NCBI GenBank assembly: GCA_016081115.2
Contig: CM071932.1
Coordinates: forward strand, 53,518,659 to 53,582,658
Length of the DNA stretch: 64,000 bases
DNA from: Rehmannia glutinosa
Lineage: Eukaryota; Streptophyta; Magnoliopsida; Lamiales; Orobanchaceae
Reading direction: 5' to 3'
The position numbers and the translations under genes are program-made. The notes below the pieces were generated by a model. The model made no database searches and had not been told where the DNA came from. It worked only from the letters and a program-made list of their open reading frames with translations. Of this stretch, positions 34,410 to 45,959 are shown piece after piece (positions within the stretch are counted from its first letter, which is position 1; each line of letters opens with the position of its first letter).

Positions 34410-37400
34410 TGCCACGCCCCAAAATGGAAGTCGTGACACAATTTACCAACTTATGCCAGTTTACCAAACCGACTTATTTATCCTCCAACATACGTCAATA
34501 GAATGATAAAATCCGGACTAATTATAAATAAAGGAATAACTAAGTTAGAGTATGGTTACAGCGGAATCCAGAAAAATAAAAATACAACATAATAATTGTT
34601 CTCCAGGTTCCTACGCCTTGCTAATACATTAAATAAGTTCAAAGTCTAAATCATCACAAATAAAATCCATCGTCTTAATAAAGTCCATAATACAATACAT
34701 AACTAAGCCACGTCTTGAGATCCATCGTCGCCATTGTCCTGATACAACTCTTCATCCTCTAGTTGATAAAAGAGGTGGGGTGAGAACAAAAATTCTCAGT
34801 AGGTGGGTGCTGGTGTGCGAGTGTGGCTCATTTTATGCACGGAAAATCATTTCATGGAAAACAATGCATGACGTGCATATGACTTTGTCTCATTGTTTGT
34901 ATAAAGATTTTCCATTAACCATTATGTTAGATTAGTCAGAATCAGTCAAACACTATTAATATTTTATTAAATTTACTTCCACTTTGAATCGGATAAAGCC
35001 GAAGCAAATTATCTCACTTCCCTTGGATAAAGCCGAAGCAAATTGTCCCACGCCACTTGGATAAAGCCGAAGCAAATTATCCCACGCCACTTAGATAAAG
35101 CCGAAGCAAATTATCCCACTTCACTTGGATAAAGCCGAAGCAAATTATCCCACATCACTTGGATAAAGCCGAAGCAAATTATCCCACTTGGATAAAGCCG
35201 AAGCAAATTATCCCACTTCACTTGGATAAAGCCGAAACAAATTATCCCACATCACTTGGATAAAGCCGAAGCAAATTATCCCACATCACTTGGATAAAGC
35301 CGAAGCAAATTATCCCACTCGGATAAAGCCGAAGCAAATTATCCCACATCACTTGGATAAAACCATATCAAATTATCCCACTTTAAATTTTCACTTTACT
35401 TTTCACTTTCATTCTCAACTTCACTTCCACTTATCATTTCACTTCACATTTCATTTCAATTTTCACTTCACAGCATTTAATTTCACTTTACGTGCACTTA
35501 AATTTTCGCGTCAAAAATTCTCTTCCGAGTACTATCTTACTCGTTCGAAAATTTTATAAAATCAGTTAGCAAGTCCGGAGTGATCTTGGTCACATGATCT
35601 CCGGTATTTATTTCAAAACAAAACTCGCGGTCTAGTTATCGGGCGGATAATCTAGCCGGTTTTAATAATCGGTTCGGGCATTATGTTCAAGCTCGATATT
35701 TTTATTAGATAAGTAAGAAATATCTCTTAAAATATTTATAAGGCAACTGAGTTATAAAATCTCAATTTTAATGTCCTTAGCAATTTTAAAAAAAAAATTA
35801 TTTTTACTAAGGAGAACATTCCCTTGTCGGGTTTTAAAATTCAATAAGTTTCAATTCCGGACTCGGAAAATAATAAAGTCAGTTCCAAAAATTTTCAAAT
35901 CCCCATAGGGTTATATTTTTCAGAGGCTCGAGAAAGATTTTATAAAATTTGCATATTCGCCCTCTAGTTTCCAAAAATTTCGATTTTTGACTTGATATTT
36001 TAAAGCTAGGTAAATCTTAAACCGGGAAGGATTTTGAGGTGATTGTAATTTTAAAATACTTATTTGGACAGTAATAAGTTGTGGTTAAAACAGTTTTAAA
36101 ATTTTGAAAGTTAGGTACCTCATTTTCAAAAATTATAATTTTGGCCCAAAAGCGAATTTTTGTCGTTGAAGGCTCGTTTCAAGTCGGATGGTTATAAAAT
36201 TTGAACTAAAGGTTTAAATATCATATTAAATAAATCTGCAAGTTTTCGAGATACCTTGACTGCCCCAGTTTCGAAAATTACAGTTTTGGTCCTTTAAGTT
36301 TTACAATTTTACATTTTGATATCAAACTTATTCCTTATTGTATTTTCTTGCCCGGAAGGGGTCCCAATCTTTCAAGTCACTTCATATATGAAATTTACAG
36401 ATTATTGGGTCCAATATTTCGAATTTTCAGAGGTGGCCTTCACAGTTTTTCATATTTACTCTTTTGGCCCAATATTTCACAATAATTGCAAAAATAACCC
36501 AAGCTTCGATTTTTCTTGCACAAGTTACAAATCCAGAATTCCGTTAATATATAAAAACTTATTTTAAAAATTTCTAAAATATATTTGAACATTCATAGCA
36601 TCATAAATCATAAAAACATAATGATGAGCAATTTTATTAACATTTTATGCAAGAAAAATATCATACTCGTCTTTTTATTTTCTCAAAATTTCAATAAAAC
36701 ATAAATCTCATAAATAATTGATAAAATTTATAAAACATCATATTATCACATGAACATGCATTTTTGTGCACTAGTAGAAAGAATGATGCATTTTTGTAAA
36801 AATATTTTTCACCCATCTCGTAGTAATTTTTCGGGTCGTGGTTAAGATGAAGATCTTCTCAAGAATCCAAGCTCTTGATTCTAATACTCAAAGTTCAGCC
36901 CCTAAATGTCACCATATCCATATTTTGGTGTTAAAATTGAGGTCTCAAGTCCAAGGAAATATCTTAAAATAAATGGGTTAATTCTTACCTTAATATCCTT
37001 AAGTAGTCTCCAAAAATGAATTTCTCTCTTTCAAGCTTCTAACCTCAACTTAAACTTGTATAGGTCAGCCCCTAAGCTCCAAAATTTCCAATCCTTGAGT
37101 CAAAAATAAATTCCTCAAGTTGTCAAGAGGGAAAACACTAAAACCATAATTTCTCACCTTAAATGTGTGTAGTCTTGAATTTCTTCTTCAAGCTTGGAGT
37201 CAAGTCTAGGTCACTTAATTCTTCAAGAAAAATTCATCTCAATTGGGTGTAATTTTCGACCAAGGGTGTAAGATGGAGAGGATTTTTTTGTGTTTATGTG
37301 TCTAAGTATTGGATGAGAGTGTATTAAGAGAGGTTGTGAGTTGTAGTGAGATGAAATGAATTTTTTGTTCTCTTTCTTCACTTATAACCGAAAATTGAGG

Positions 37401-37738
37401 GAAAGTTGGCTAAGTTTGTGGCTTGGTGTTGAAAGGTAGTTTAGTGAGGAATAATTGGTGTAGTTGGGAATAAAAAAAATATAGATTGATACCCTCCTAG
37501 ATGCTTATGGCCGAAAGGTATGTGTAGGATGATAAAAAAATTTGTCTTGTTATTTGTTTATTGCAAATTTTGGTTGGAATTAAGGTTGTCCCCCCACCCC
37601 TTTATGCATGTGATCGAAAGTTGGGAGCAAAAATAATATGTTTTATCTTTTGTTTTTTTTTTTAAGATTGAAATAATTAGGTTTATATATATAGGAGGAT
37701 AAAAATAAAGATGTTAAATAATAAAATGTGTATTTTCT

Positions 37739-37772
<34 letters not shown>

Positions 37773-38125
37773 GAGGATAAAAATAAAGATGTGAAATAAG
37801 AAATGTGTATTCCAAAAATAAATTGGAAGTTGGTTGAGATGAATTATAGAATAAGATAAAATATTTGGATAAGGGTCGAAATGTACTCCTAAATTTTCGA
37901 GGGTCTATTATTTCTAAAGTCGTAGTTAACCGATCAAATAATAATACTATAGGAGAATATAAAATCATTAGGCTCGAAAATGAGGAAGGTGTAATTGGCA
38001 TTGGAAGGAATAAATAAATAAGAATCGGGTCACGTTTCATTAATAATGGGTTCGTGTTACTTAACCAAATAAATAAATCACTAAACAATGTCGTATCTGA
38101 CGTTGCTAAAATTTGGGGCATCACA
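34410..38125 (-). repeat. Element D LTR, downstream copy
   Basis: 3716 bases, on the minus strand TGTGATGCCCCAAATTT to GGGGCGTGGCA. It contains the dyad tandem array (34985-35380), donor-like sites (AAGGTAAG at 36991-36984, AAGGTGAG at 37160-37153), the motif aggtcagcccctaag (37062-37076) and a stem-loop (34781-34798). Short frames at 35290 and 36316 occur identically in the other LTR and have no domain. Confidence 0.9.
34985..35380. repeat. Tandem GGATAA...TTATCC dyad array (about 12 units)
   Basis: Units of 29-36 bases: GGATAA, then AGCCGAAGCAAA, then TTATCC, then CACTTCACTT-like spacer. Each unit carries a 6-base inverted repeat around a 12-base centre. It is followed by a CACTTT/TTTCACTTC-rich tract. 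Confidence 0.9.
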
Positions 38126-38140
38126 TTCACCCCTCCTTAA
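38126..38140 (-). other. Polypurine tract of element D
   Basis: On the minus strand CTTTTAAGGAGGGGTGAA directly precedes the LTR start TGTGATGCCCC (38125). The same tract occurs at 44158-44173 beside the other LTR. Confidence 0.85.
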
Positions 38141-38222
38141 AAGAATTTGGTCCCCAAATTCCTCTTAAAATAGATCCGGGTATTGTCTTCGCATATCGTT
38201 TTCAATTTTTTGGTTGTTTCCA

Positions 38223-38820
38223 TTACGTCCCCGGTAAGACCTCAATGGTGAATTCAATTTCCCTATCGGAAGGAAGGGCGGTGAGTCCTTGTGGAAATAC
38301 ATCTGGGTATTCTGACACTATAGGCACTTCGTAGATTTGAGTCTCTAATTTAGGTTTGTTAGTTACAAATGCCAAGTATCCACGTGCCCGCTTTGTGATT
38401 GCTTTCCTAGCCTTAATGGCAGAAATGGTTAGAGCCATCTTGACTCGTGCTCTTCCCGATAATTCTACTATAGGCTTTCCAGGTTCACATAACTTAATAG
38501 TCTAATGATGACAGTCCATTTGTGCATGATATGTAGACAACCAATCCATACCAAAATTATATTCTCAAAAAAAAAAATCATACCGAAATTAACATCATAC
38601 TCAGATATGGGCAACAAAATCAAATCAACAGGAAAGGTCACATCACCAATCTTTATTTCGCATGCCTTATACATAACATCTGTTATTTGGCTTGCGCCCA
38701 TGGAAGTTGATACTTCTAAGCATATAAGCATACGCTCCATGCATGTATAAACATGTTGTACGTAATGTGGTGCAATAAATGAGTGTGATAATCCGGGGTC
38801 AAATAGCACTTAAGCATAAT
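38223..38820 (-). pseudogene. Aspartic protease and protease-RT linker of element D
   Basis: The minus frame shows LFDPGLSHSFI, where gypsy proteases have LFDSGASHSFI; the catalytic DSG triplet reads DPG, which should abolish activity. LILLPISEYDV follows, then a degraded GMDWL region (NFGM..). After a frame break comes the linker ..YPDVFPQGLTALPSDREIEF ending LPGT. Only a few dozen bases later the frame meets the extreme 3' end of pol (..GIWGPNSF) and the polypurine tract. RT, RNase H, integrase and chromodomain are absent. Confidence 0.8.
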
Positions 38821-38999
38821 GGTTAGATACTAGAAGCGTACCTTCCACCACATTGGTTGCTTCGGGAGCATCATGTCCCGCCAAGGCAAATACTCGGGCT
38901 GGTACCCTCGCTTGGTTATTCGGTCCATTCCTAGATTTATGAGGTGGTACGAGTTTGTTTTTCGTGTGTGGAAATCATTGGGCGATCACGTAGTTGATC

Positions 39000-39956
39000 T
39001 TTGATCATTTTGCCACATTTGAGGCATTTCCTTGTTTACGCCAACACCGATCGGTGTATGTCCCGCTTGCGGCGGTGAGAGCAAGTTATGCTTTGATCAT
39101 GTTGTTTCCGTTGTTAGTCGATCCATTCCACCCCACCCCTTTGTAATTTTGCAGGCGGCCCGATTATTTTCTCAATTATAGGCCTCTTTGATCCCAATAT
39201 CTTGTTTTGTTGAATTTGCCCGATTCGATTCAAACCCATTTCTACACGAGAGGCGATCCTAACCGCAGCAGAGTATGTATCCATTTCCACTGTCAATAAT
39301 TGTTTCTGTAGATCTAATCTCAATCCTCGAGTAAATTTATACAATTTGTCCGCCTCAGTACTTATGGAGCCCAAAGCGTACTTTGACAGTCGGTGAAATT
39401 CCGATTCATACTGGGCCACGGTCATACTCCCCTGCCTCAAACGGTGAAATTTGTCACGTCTCGCTTCTCAGACAACTTGTGGAATGTTGGTCCCTGAATT
39501 CTGAGAGAAAATTGTCCCACGTCCTTCAGGTTCGGTCTTGTTCCCACCTTCTCTCCACAGATTTTCACCAATCATGAGCGGTGGATTCCAATCAAAATAC
39601 CGCTAAGGTAACTTGTTGTTCCTCGGTATATCGTAGGGCAGCAAAAATATTTTCCATTTGTTCAAGCTAATCCTCAGCCTTGGCATCGTCCGGTTCCCCC
39701 TGGAAGACGGGTGGATTGAAACGCAAGAATCATTCCAACACCCGATCATGTGCTTCCCGCACCAGTTCATGCACGTTCCGGTTTTGACCAGTTTGTTGCT
39801 GCATGAATAGTAAGATCTGTTGAAGGGCTTGTGCGATCGAGCCGAGCCAATGTGGGGTGGCGGTGGAAGTTCGGGCGATGGATTTCTCTCCTGCGGAGGG
39901 TTAAGGTTTTCCCTGTCCATGTTACGTGGTCTCCCTCCGCCTCTTTGACCAGCCAT
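39000..39956 (-). pseudogene. Gag of element D
   Basis: The ATG at 39956 gives MAGQRGGGRPRNMDREN.., a typical gag start about 200 bases after the primer-binding site. A frame break follows. Then a retrotransposon gag domain (39440-39114): GSMTVAQYESEFHRLSKYA.. and KFTRGLRLDLQKQL. A CLKCG remnant near 39020 marks the former zinc knuckle. Gag would form the virus-like particle. Frame breaks near 39450-39600 and 39000-39110 make a full product unlikely unless some are sequence errors. Confidence 0.75.
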
Positions 39957-40163
39957 CTGTGTTTAGAATAATTAGCATCCACTCACTTATGTAGATAACA
40001 TTATGAGCTATGGTACAACAATTAATGATGTATAATATCTAATTTAACGAAGCAATTATTAAGGAATTATTTGTTATAAACTATCCAATAGTGGTGGTTC
40101 CCATTACAGGCGAAGGATCATATCCTGGGTTAGCTCGGTGTAAGTTTCTTTCTTACAAACCGA

Positions 40164-40175
40164 GCTCTGATACCA
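40164..40175 (-). other. Primer-binding site of element D (initiator tRNA-Met)
   Basis: TGGTATCAGAGC on the minus strand, four bases after the LTR end at 40180. It is intact, unlike that of element A. Confidence 0.9.
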
Positions 40176-40179
40176 TAAC

Positions 40180-43100
40180 TGTCACGCCCCAAAATGGAAG
40201 CCGTGACACAATTTACCAACTTATGCCAGTTTACCAAGCTGACTTATTTATCCTCCAACATACGTCAATAGAGCGATAAAATCTGGACTAATTATAAATA
40301 AGAGAATAACTAAGTCAGAGTATGGTTACAGCGGAATCCAGAAAAATATAAATACAACATAATATATGTTCTCCAGGGTCCTACGCCCTGCTAATACATT
40401 AAATAAGTTCAAAGTCTAAATCATCACAAATAAAATCCATCATCTTAATAAAGTCCATAATACTATACATAACTAAGCTACGTCTTGAGATCCATCGTCG
40501 CCATTGTCCTAATACAACTCTTCATCCTCTGGTTGATAAAAGAGGTGGGGTGAGAACAAAAAATCTCAGTAGGTGGGTGTTGGTGTGCGAGTGTGGCTCG
40601 TTTTATGCACGGAAAATCATTTCATGGAAAACAATGCATGACGTGCATGTGACTTTGTCTCGTTGTTTGTATAAAGATTTTCCATTAACCATTATGTTAG
40701 ATTGGTCAAAATCAGTCAAACACTATTAATATTTTATTAAATTTACTTCCACTTTGAATTGGATAAAGCCGAAGCAAATTATCCCACTTCCCTTGGATAA
40801 AGCCGAAGCAAATTATCCCACTTCCCTTGGATAAAGCCGAAGCAAATTATCCCACGCCACTAGGATAAAGCCGGAGCAAATTATCCCACTTCCCTTCGAT
40901 AAAGCCGAAGCAAATTATCCCACTTCCCTTGGATAAAGCCGAAGCAAATTATCCCACGCCACTTGGATAAAGCCGAAGCAAATTATCTCACTTCACTTGG
41001 ATAAAGCCGAAACAAATTATCACACATCACTTGGATAAAGACGAAGTAAATTATCCCACATCACTTGGATAAAGTCGAAGCAAATTATCCCACTTGGATA
41101 AAGCCGAAGCAAATTATCCCACTTCACTTGGATAAAGCCGAAGCAAATTATCCCACATCACTTGGATAAAGCCGAAACAAATTATCCCACATCACTTGGA
41201 TAAAGCCGAAGTAAATTATCCCACATCACTTGGATAAAGCCGAAACAAATTATCTCACTTGGATAAAGCCGAAGCAAATTATCCCACTTCACTTGGATAA
41301 AGCCGAAGAAAATTATCCCACATCACTTGGATAAAGCCGAAACAAATTATCCCACATCACTTGGATAAAGCCGAAGCAAATTATCCCACATCACTTGGAT
41401 AAAGCCGAAGCAAATTATCCCACTCGGATAAAGCCGAAGCAAATTATCCCACATCACTTGGATAAAGCCGTAGAAAATTATCCCACTTTAAATTTTCACT
41501 TTACTTTTCACTTTCATTCTCAACTTCACTTCCACTTATCATTTCACTTCACATTTCATTTCAATTTTCACTTCACAGCATTTAATTTCACTTTACGTGC
41601 ACTTAAATTTTCGCGTCAAAAATTCTCTTTCGAGTACTATCTTACTCGTTCGAAAATTTGATAAAATCAGTTAGCAAGTCCGGAGTGATCTTGGTCACAT
41701 GATCTCCGGTATTTATTTCAAAACAAAACTCGCGGTCTAGTTATCGGGCGGATAATCTAGCCGGTTTTAATATTCGCTTCGGGCATTATGTTCAAGCTCG
41801 ATATTTTTATTAGATAAGTAAGAAATATCTCTTAAAATATTTATAAGGCATCTGAGTTAGAAAATCTCAATTTTAATGTCCTTAGCAATTTTAAAAATAA
41901 AAATTATTTCTACTAAGGAGAACATTCCCTTGTCGGGTTTTAAAATTCAATAAGTTTCAATTCCGGACTCGGAAAATGATAAATTCAGTTCCAAAAATTT
42001 TCAAATTCCCATAGGGTTATATTTTTCAGAGGCTCGAGAAAGATTTTATAAAATTTGCATATTCGCCCTCTAGTTTCCAAAAATTTTGATTTTTGACTTG
42101 ATATTTTAAAGTTAGGTAAATCTTAAACCGGGAAGGATTTTGAGGTGATTGTAATTTTAAAATACTTATTTGGACAGTAATAAGTTGTGGTTAAAACAGT
42201 TTTGAAATTTTGAAAGTTAGGTACCTCATTTTCAAAAATTACAATTTTGGCCCAAAAGCGATTTTTTGTCGTTGAAGGCTCGTTTCAAGTCGGATGGTTA
42301 TAAAATTTGAACTAAAGGTTTAAATATCATATTAAATAAATCTGCAAGTTTTCGAGATACCTTGACTGCCCCAGTTTCGAAAATTACAGTTTTGGTCCTT
42401 TAAGTTTTACAATTTTACATTTTGATATCAAACTTATTCCTTATTGTATTTTCTTGCCCGGAAGGGGTCCCAATCTTTCAAGTCACTTCATATATGAAAT
42501 TTACAGATTATTGGGTCCAATATTTCGAATTTTCAGAGGTGGCCTTCACAGTTTTTCATATTTACTCTTTTGGCCCAATATTTCACAATAATTGCAAAAA
42601 TAACCCAAGCTTCGATTTTTTTTACACAAGTTACAAGTCCAAAATTCCGTTAATATATAAAAACTTATTTTAAAAATTTCTAAAATATATTGGAACATTC
42701 ATAGCATCATAAATCATAAAAGCATAATGATGAACAATTTTATTAACATTTTATGCAAGAAAAATATCATATTCGTCTTTTTATTTTCTCAAAATTCCAT
42801 TAAAACATAAATCTCATAAGTACTTGATAAAATTTATAAAACATCATATTATCACATGAACATGCATTTTTGTGCACTAGTAGAAAGAATGATGCATTTT
42901 TGTAAAAATATTTTTCACCCACCTCGTAGTAATTTTTCGGGTCGTGGTTAAGATGAAGATCTTCTCAAGAATCCAAGCTCTTGATTCTAATACTCAAAGT
43001 GCAACCCCTAAATGTCACCATATCCATATTTTGGTGTTAAAATTGAGGTCTCAAGTCAAGGAAAATATCTTAAAATAAATGGGTTAGCTCTTACCTTAAT

Positions 43101-44157
43101 ATCCTTAAGTAGTCTCCAAAAATGAATTTCTCTCTTTCAAGCTTCTAACCTCAATTAAACTTGTATAGGTCAGCCCCTAAGCTCCAAAATTTCCAATCCT
43201 TGAGTCAAAAATAAATTCCTCAAGTTGTCAAGAGGAAAAACACTAAATCCACAATTTCTTACATTAAATGTGTGTAGTTTTGAATTTCTTCTTCGAGCTT
43301 GGAGTCGAGTCTAGGTCGCTTAATTCTTCAAGAAAAATTCCTCTCAATTGGGTGTAATTTTCGACCAAGGGTGTAAGATGGAGAGGATTTTTTTGTGTTT
43401 ATGTGTCTAAGTATTGGATGAGAGTGTATTAAGAGAGTTTGTGAGTTTTAGTGAGATGAAATGAATTTTTTGTTCTCTTTCTTCACTTATGACCGAAAAT
43501 TGAGGGAAAGTTGGCTAAGTTTGTGGTTTGGTGTTGAAAGGTGGGTTAGTGAGGAATAACTGGTGTAGTTGGGAATAAAAAAAATATAGATTAATACCCT
43601 CCTAGATGCTTATGGCCGAAAGGTATGTGTAGGATGATAAAAAATTTTGTCTTGTTATTTGTTTATTGCAAATTTTGGTTGGAAAGAAAAAAAAAGGTTG
43701 TCCCCCCACCCCTTTATGCATGTGATCGAAAGTTGGGAGCAAAAATAATATGTTTTATCTTTTTTTTAAGATTGAAATAATTAGGTTTATATATATATAT
43801 ATAGGAGGATAAAAATAAAGATGTGAAATAAGAAATGTGTATTCTAAAAATAAATTGGAAGTTGGTTGAGATGAATTATAGAATAAGATAAAATATTTGG
43901 ATAAGGGTCAAAATGTACTCCTAAATTTTCGAGAGTCTATTATTTCTAAAGTCGTAGTTAACCGATCAAATAATAATACTAGAGGAGAATATAAAATCAT
44001 TAGGCTCGAAAATGAGGAAGGTGTAATTGGCATTGGAAGGAATAAATAAATAAGAATCGGGTCATGTTTCATTAATAATGGGTTCGTGTTACTTAACCAA
44101 ATAAATAATTCACTAAACAATATCGTATCTCACGTCGCTAAAATTTGGGGCGTCACA
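40180..44157 (-). repeat. Element D LTR, upstream copy
   Basis: 3978 bases, on the minus strand TGTGACGCCCCAAATTT to GGGGCGTGACA. Near-identical to 34410-38125 except for about ten more dyad units (40755-41480) and scattered changes. The stem-loop is at 40551-40568. Confidence 0.9.
40755..41480. repeat. Expanded GGATAA...TTATCC dyad array (about 22 units)
   Basis: Same unit as at 34985-35380 with nearly twice the copies. A few units vary in the centre (GAAACAAA, AGACGAAG, AGTCGAAG) while the GGATAA and TTATCC arms are mostly kept. Confidence 0.9.
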
Positions 44158-44586
44158 TTCACCCCTCCTTAAAAGAATTTGGTCCCCAAATTCCTCTTAA
44201 AATAGATCCGGGTATTGTCTTCGCATATCGTCTTCAATTTTTTGGTTGTTTCCATTACGTCCCCGGTAAGACTTCAATGGTGAATTCAATTTCCCTATCG
44301 GAAGGAAGGGCGGTGAGTCCTTGTGGAAATACATCTGGGTATCCTGACACTATAGGCACTTCGTGGATTTGAGTCTCTAATTTAGGTTTGTTAGTTACAA
44401 ATGCCAAGTATCCACGTGCCCGCTTTGTGATTGTTTTCCTAGCCTTAATGGCAGAAATGGTTAGAGCCATCTTGACTCGTGCTCTTCCCGATAATTCTAC
44501 TATAGGCTTTCCAGGTTCACATAACTTAATAGTCTAATGATGACAGTCCATTTGTGCATGATATGTAGACAACCAATCCATACCAA
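44158..44586 (-). pseudogene. Second, truncated interior of element D (linker region)
   Basis: A repeat of 38126-38555: polypurine tract, pol 3' end, then the linker YPDVFPQGLTALPSDREIEF (complete frame 44470-44255). It breaks at CCATACCAAAAT and joins the LTR terminal segment at ATAAGAATCGGG with an A-rich microhomology. It carries the same RT-integrase deletion as the full interior. Confidence 0.8.
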
Positions 44587-44694
44587 AATAAGAATCGGGT
44601 CACGTTTAATTAATAATGGGTTCATGTTACTTAACCAAATAAATAAATCACTAAACAATGTCGTATCTCACGTCGCTAAAATTCGGTCGTCACA
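44587..44694 (-). repeat. Terminal fragment of a third element D LTR
   Basis: Matches the last ~108 plus-strand bases of the other LTRs (..CACGTCGCTAAAATT..GTCACA) and is followed by the CCTTT duplication. Confidence 0.85.
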
Positions 44695-45063
44695 CCTTTA
44701 TTATAACAGTTAAGCAGCACTTTATATATACCTAAGCAAAGGAACGACTTATCGAGGTAGCAGGCATTTTTTTCCCCAGATCTTAATGGAACGATTTACA
44801 GAGGTAGCAGACGTCTTGGTGAAGAAGAAGACTTTAATTGGGGCAATTTATTCGTGATTTTGATTTTGTTTTGGATGGTAAGATATATTGTGGGTAACTG
44901 CTCCTATTTTCATGGGATTTGATTGTTTGCTTTGGACTAATATACCCCTATATCTATTTAATTAGGCTTTTTATATATTTTATCCATCTTTAATATTAGC
45001 CACTGAAATTTGTCGATCTATGGTACAGATTTGGTCCTATATACTTATATAAGGCATGGTCCC

Positions 45064-45959
45064 ATATATATATATAGACATATTGATTATTTCCCTGCAA
45101 TAAACAAGAAAGGTATATGTGTTGTATTTATTAGTTGATTAGTTGTTACTTCATACGTTTTTATTAGTTAGAGTGTTTGTTTGGAAAACTTTATTTTTTG
45201 ACAAAAACTTATATGAGACCGTCTCACGGATTTAGATCCGTGAGACGGATCCATAGTCCATACCCGTATTCAGTACTATAGCAATTTTAAAATTTAAGTG
45301 GTGTCAGTTTTGGAAATTTGCCACTCTTTGGGGCCTGTAGTTTCTGTCGAAACTGTCAATGGGAATGACATGGCTTCAAGCTCTTGAAGCTTCTTGCCTA
45401 TCAAGCCAACCCTCAAGGAAACGTTGTGAAGATTTGAATTAGCTGGGTGTTTCTGGTTTCATGGAGGGAAATTAGGGCCATAATTAAGAAATTTGGAATT
45501 AACTGGAGCGAGAATATGTGGGCATCTTCTAGAAATTTTCTTATGGTTAAGGATTTTTATTTTTATTTTTTTCTAGAATCATATGAATGTTATTTTGATT
45601 TATATGGAAGATGTTTATCAATTTTTTCAGATGTAATGATTAACTATGTCAGAGGAGAAGACAAAAAATACATTGGGGAAAAAATGGTGCTGAACAATAT
45701 TTGTGATTAAAGTTCAAAAATGGTGTTATATATTTGGCCCTTTCTCTGCACGCCATGTAAACACCAACACAAGGTGGCACTTTCTAGAGGAATTCACATA
45801 ACATCAAAAACAATACGCTAGAAAAATTGAACACAAAAAGTTTGTAGTTATCTGTTCAATACATTCCTTAAAATTATGTATTATTTCATCTAAAACTTTT
45901 ACCTTTTACTTATAAAAATTATTATTTACTAATCCTTTAAAAGTATTACTGTTTACTTG
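45064..45959. other. Spacer with a palindrome, no gene recognised
   Basis: AT-rich sequence. The 87-codon frame at 45447-45710 has no recognisable domain and a strongly skewed composition (many F and Y); I do not support it as a gene. The only clear structure is the palindrome at 45219-45248. Confidence 0.5.
45219..45248. repeat. Perfect 13-base-arm palindrome, copy 1
   Basis: Arms CCGTCTCACGGAT and ATCCGTGAGACGG with loop TTAG, preceded by ACTTATATGAGA. All 30 bases recur at 53118-53147. Such GAGACCGTCTCAC repeats are typical MITE-type termini in dicots, but no second end was found here. Confidence 0.75.

Larger units (their letters stand above)
34410..44694 (-). mobile_element. Ty3/gypsy element D: tandem three-LTR array, gag-protease only
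   Basis: Perfect CCTTT duplications (34405-34409 and 44695-44699) bracket the whole array. In plus coordinates the order is LTR (34410-38125), interior (38126-40179), LTR (40180-44157), 3' part of a second interior (44158-44586), then the last 108 bases of an LTR (44587-44694). The primer-binding site and polypurine tracts show transcription on the minus strand. The single pair of duplications means one insertion followed by unequal recombination, then a deletion. Both interiors jump from the protease-RT linker straight to the 3' end, so RT, RNase H and integrase were lost before the tandem formed. Confidence 0.9.
31679..45063. mobile_element. Large TIR-like element in TA microsatellite (MULE-like?), carrying a Ulp1 relic and element D
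   Basis: The left end follows a TA tract: GGATTTGGATCAGGTGAGTCC.., then GTGAGACCAAATCTGGA (about 31718). The right end, reverse-complemented from 45063, reads GGGACCATGCC.., then TATAGGACCAAATCTGTA, and is followed by TA repeats. The inverted match is short (GACCAAATCTG plus AAGTNAT). The left half has many TGCTTAT and the right half many ATAAGCA motifs, that is, subterminal repeats in inverse orientation. Without element D the length is about 3.1 kb, similar to the element at 5788. The Ulp1-like remnant favours a MULE of the type that carries C48 peptidases. This is an inference from weak ends. Confidence 0.4.

Noticed and set aside
34985..35380. Regularly spaced repeats resembling a CRISPR array
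   Set aside because: The spacers are similar to each other, unit lengths vary, and the array sits in a plant LTR and differs in copy number between sister LTRs.
35290..35559. 89-codon frame with NFHFTFHFH repeats
   Set aside because: Product of the CACTTT/TTTCACTTC tract in the LTR; repeated at 41395-41661.
45447..45710. 87-codon frame with a short tryptophan-containing start
   Set aside because: AT-driven composition, no motif, no splice or promoter context.
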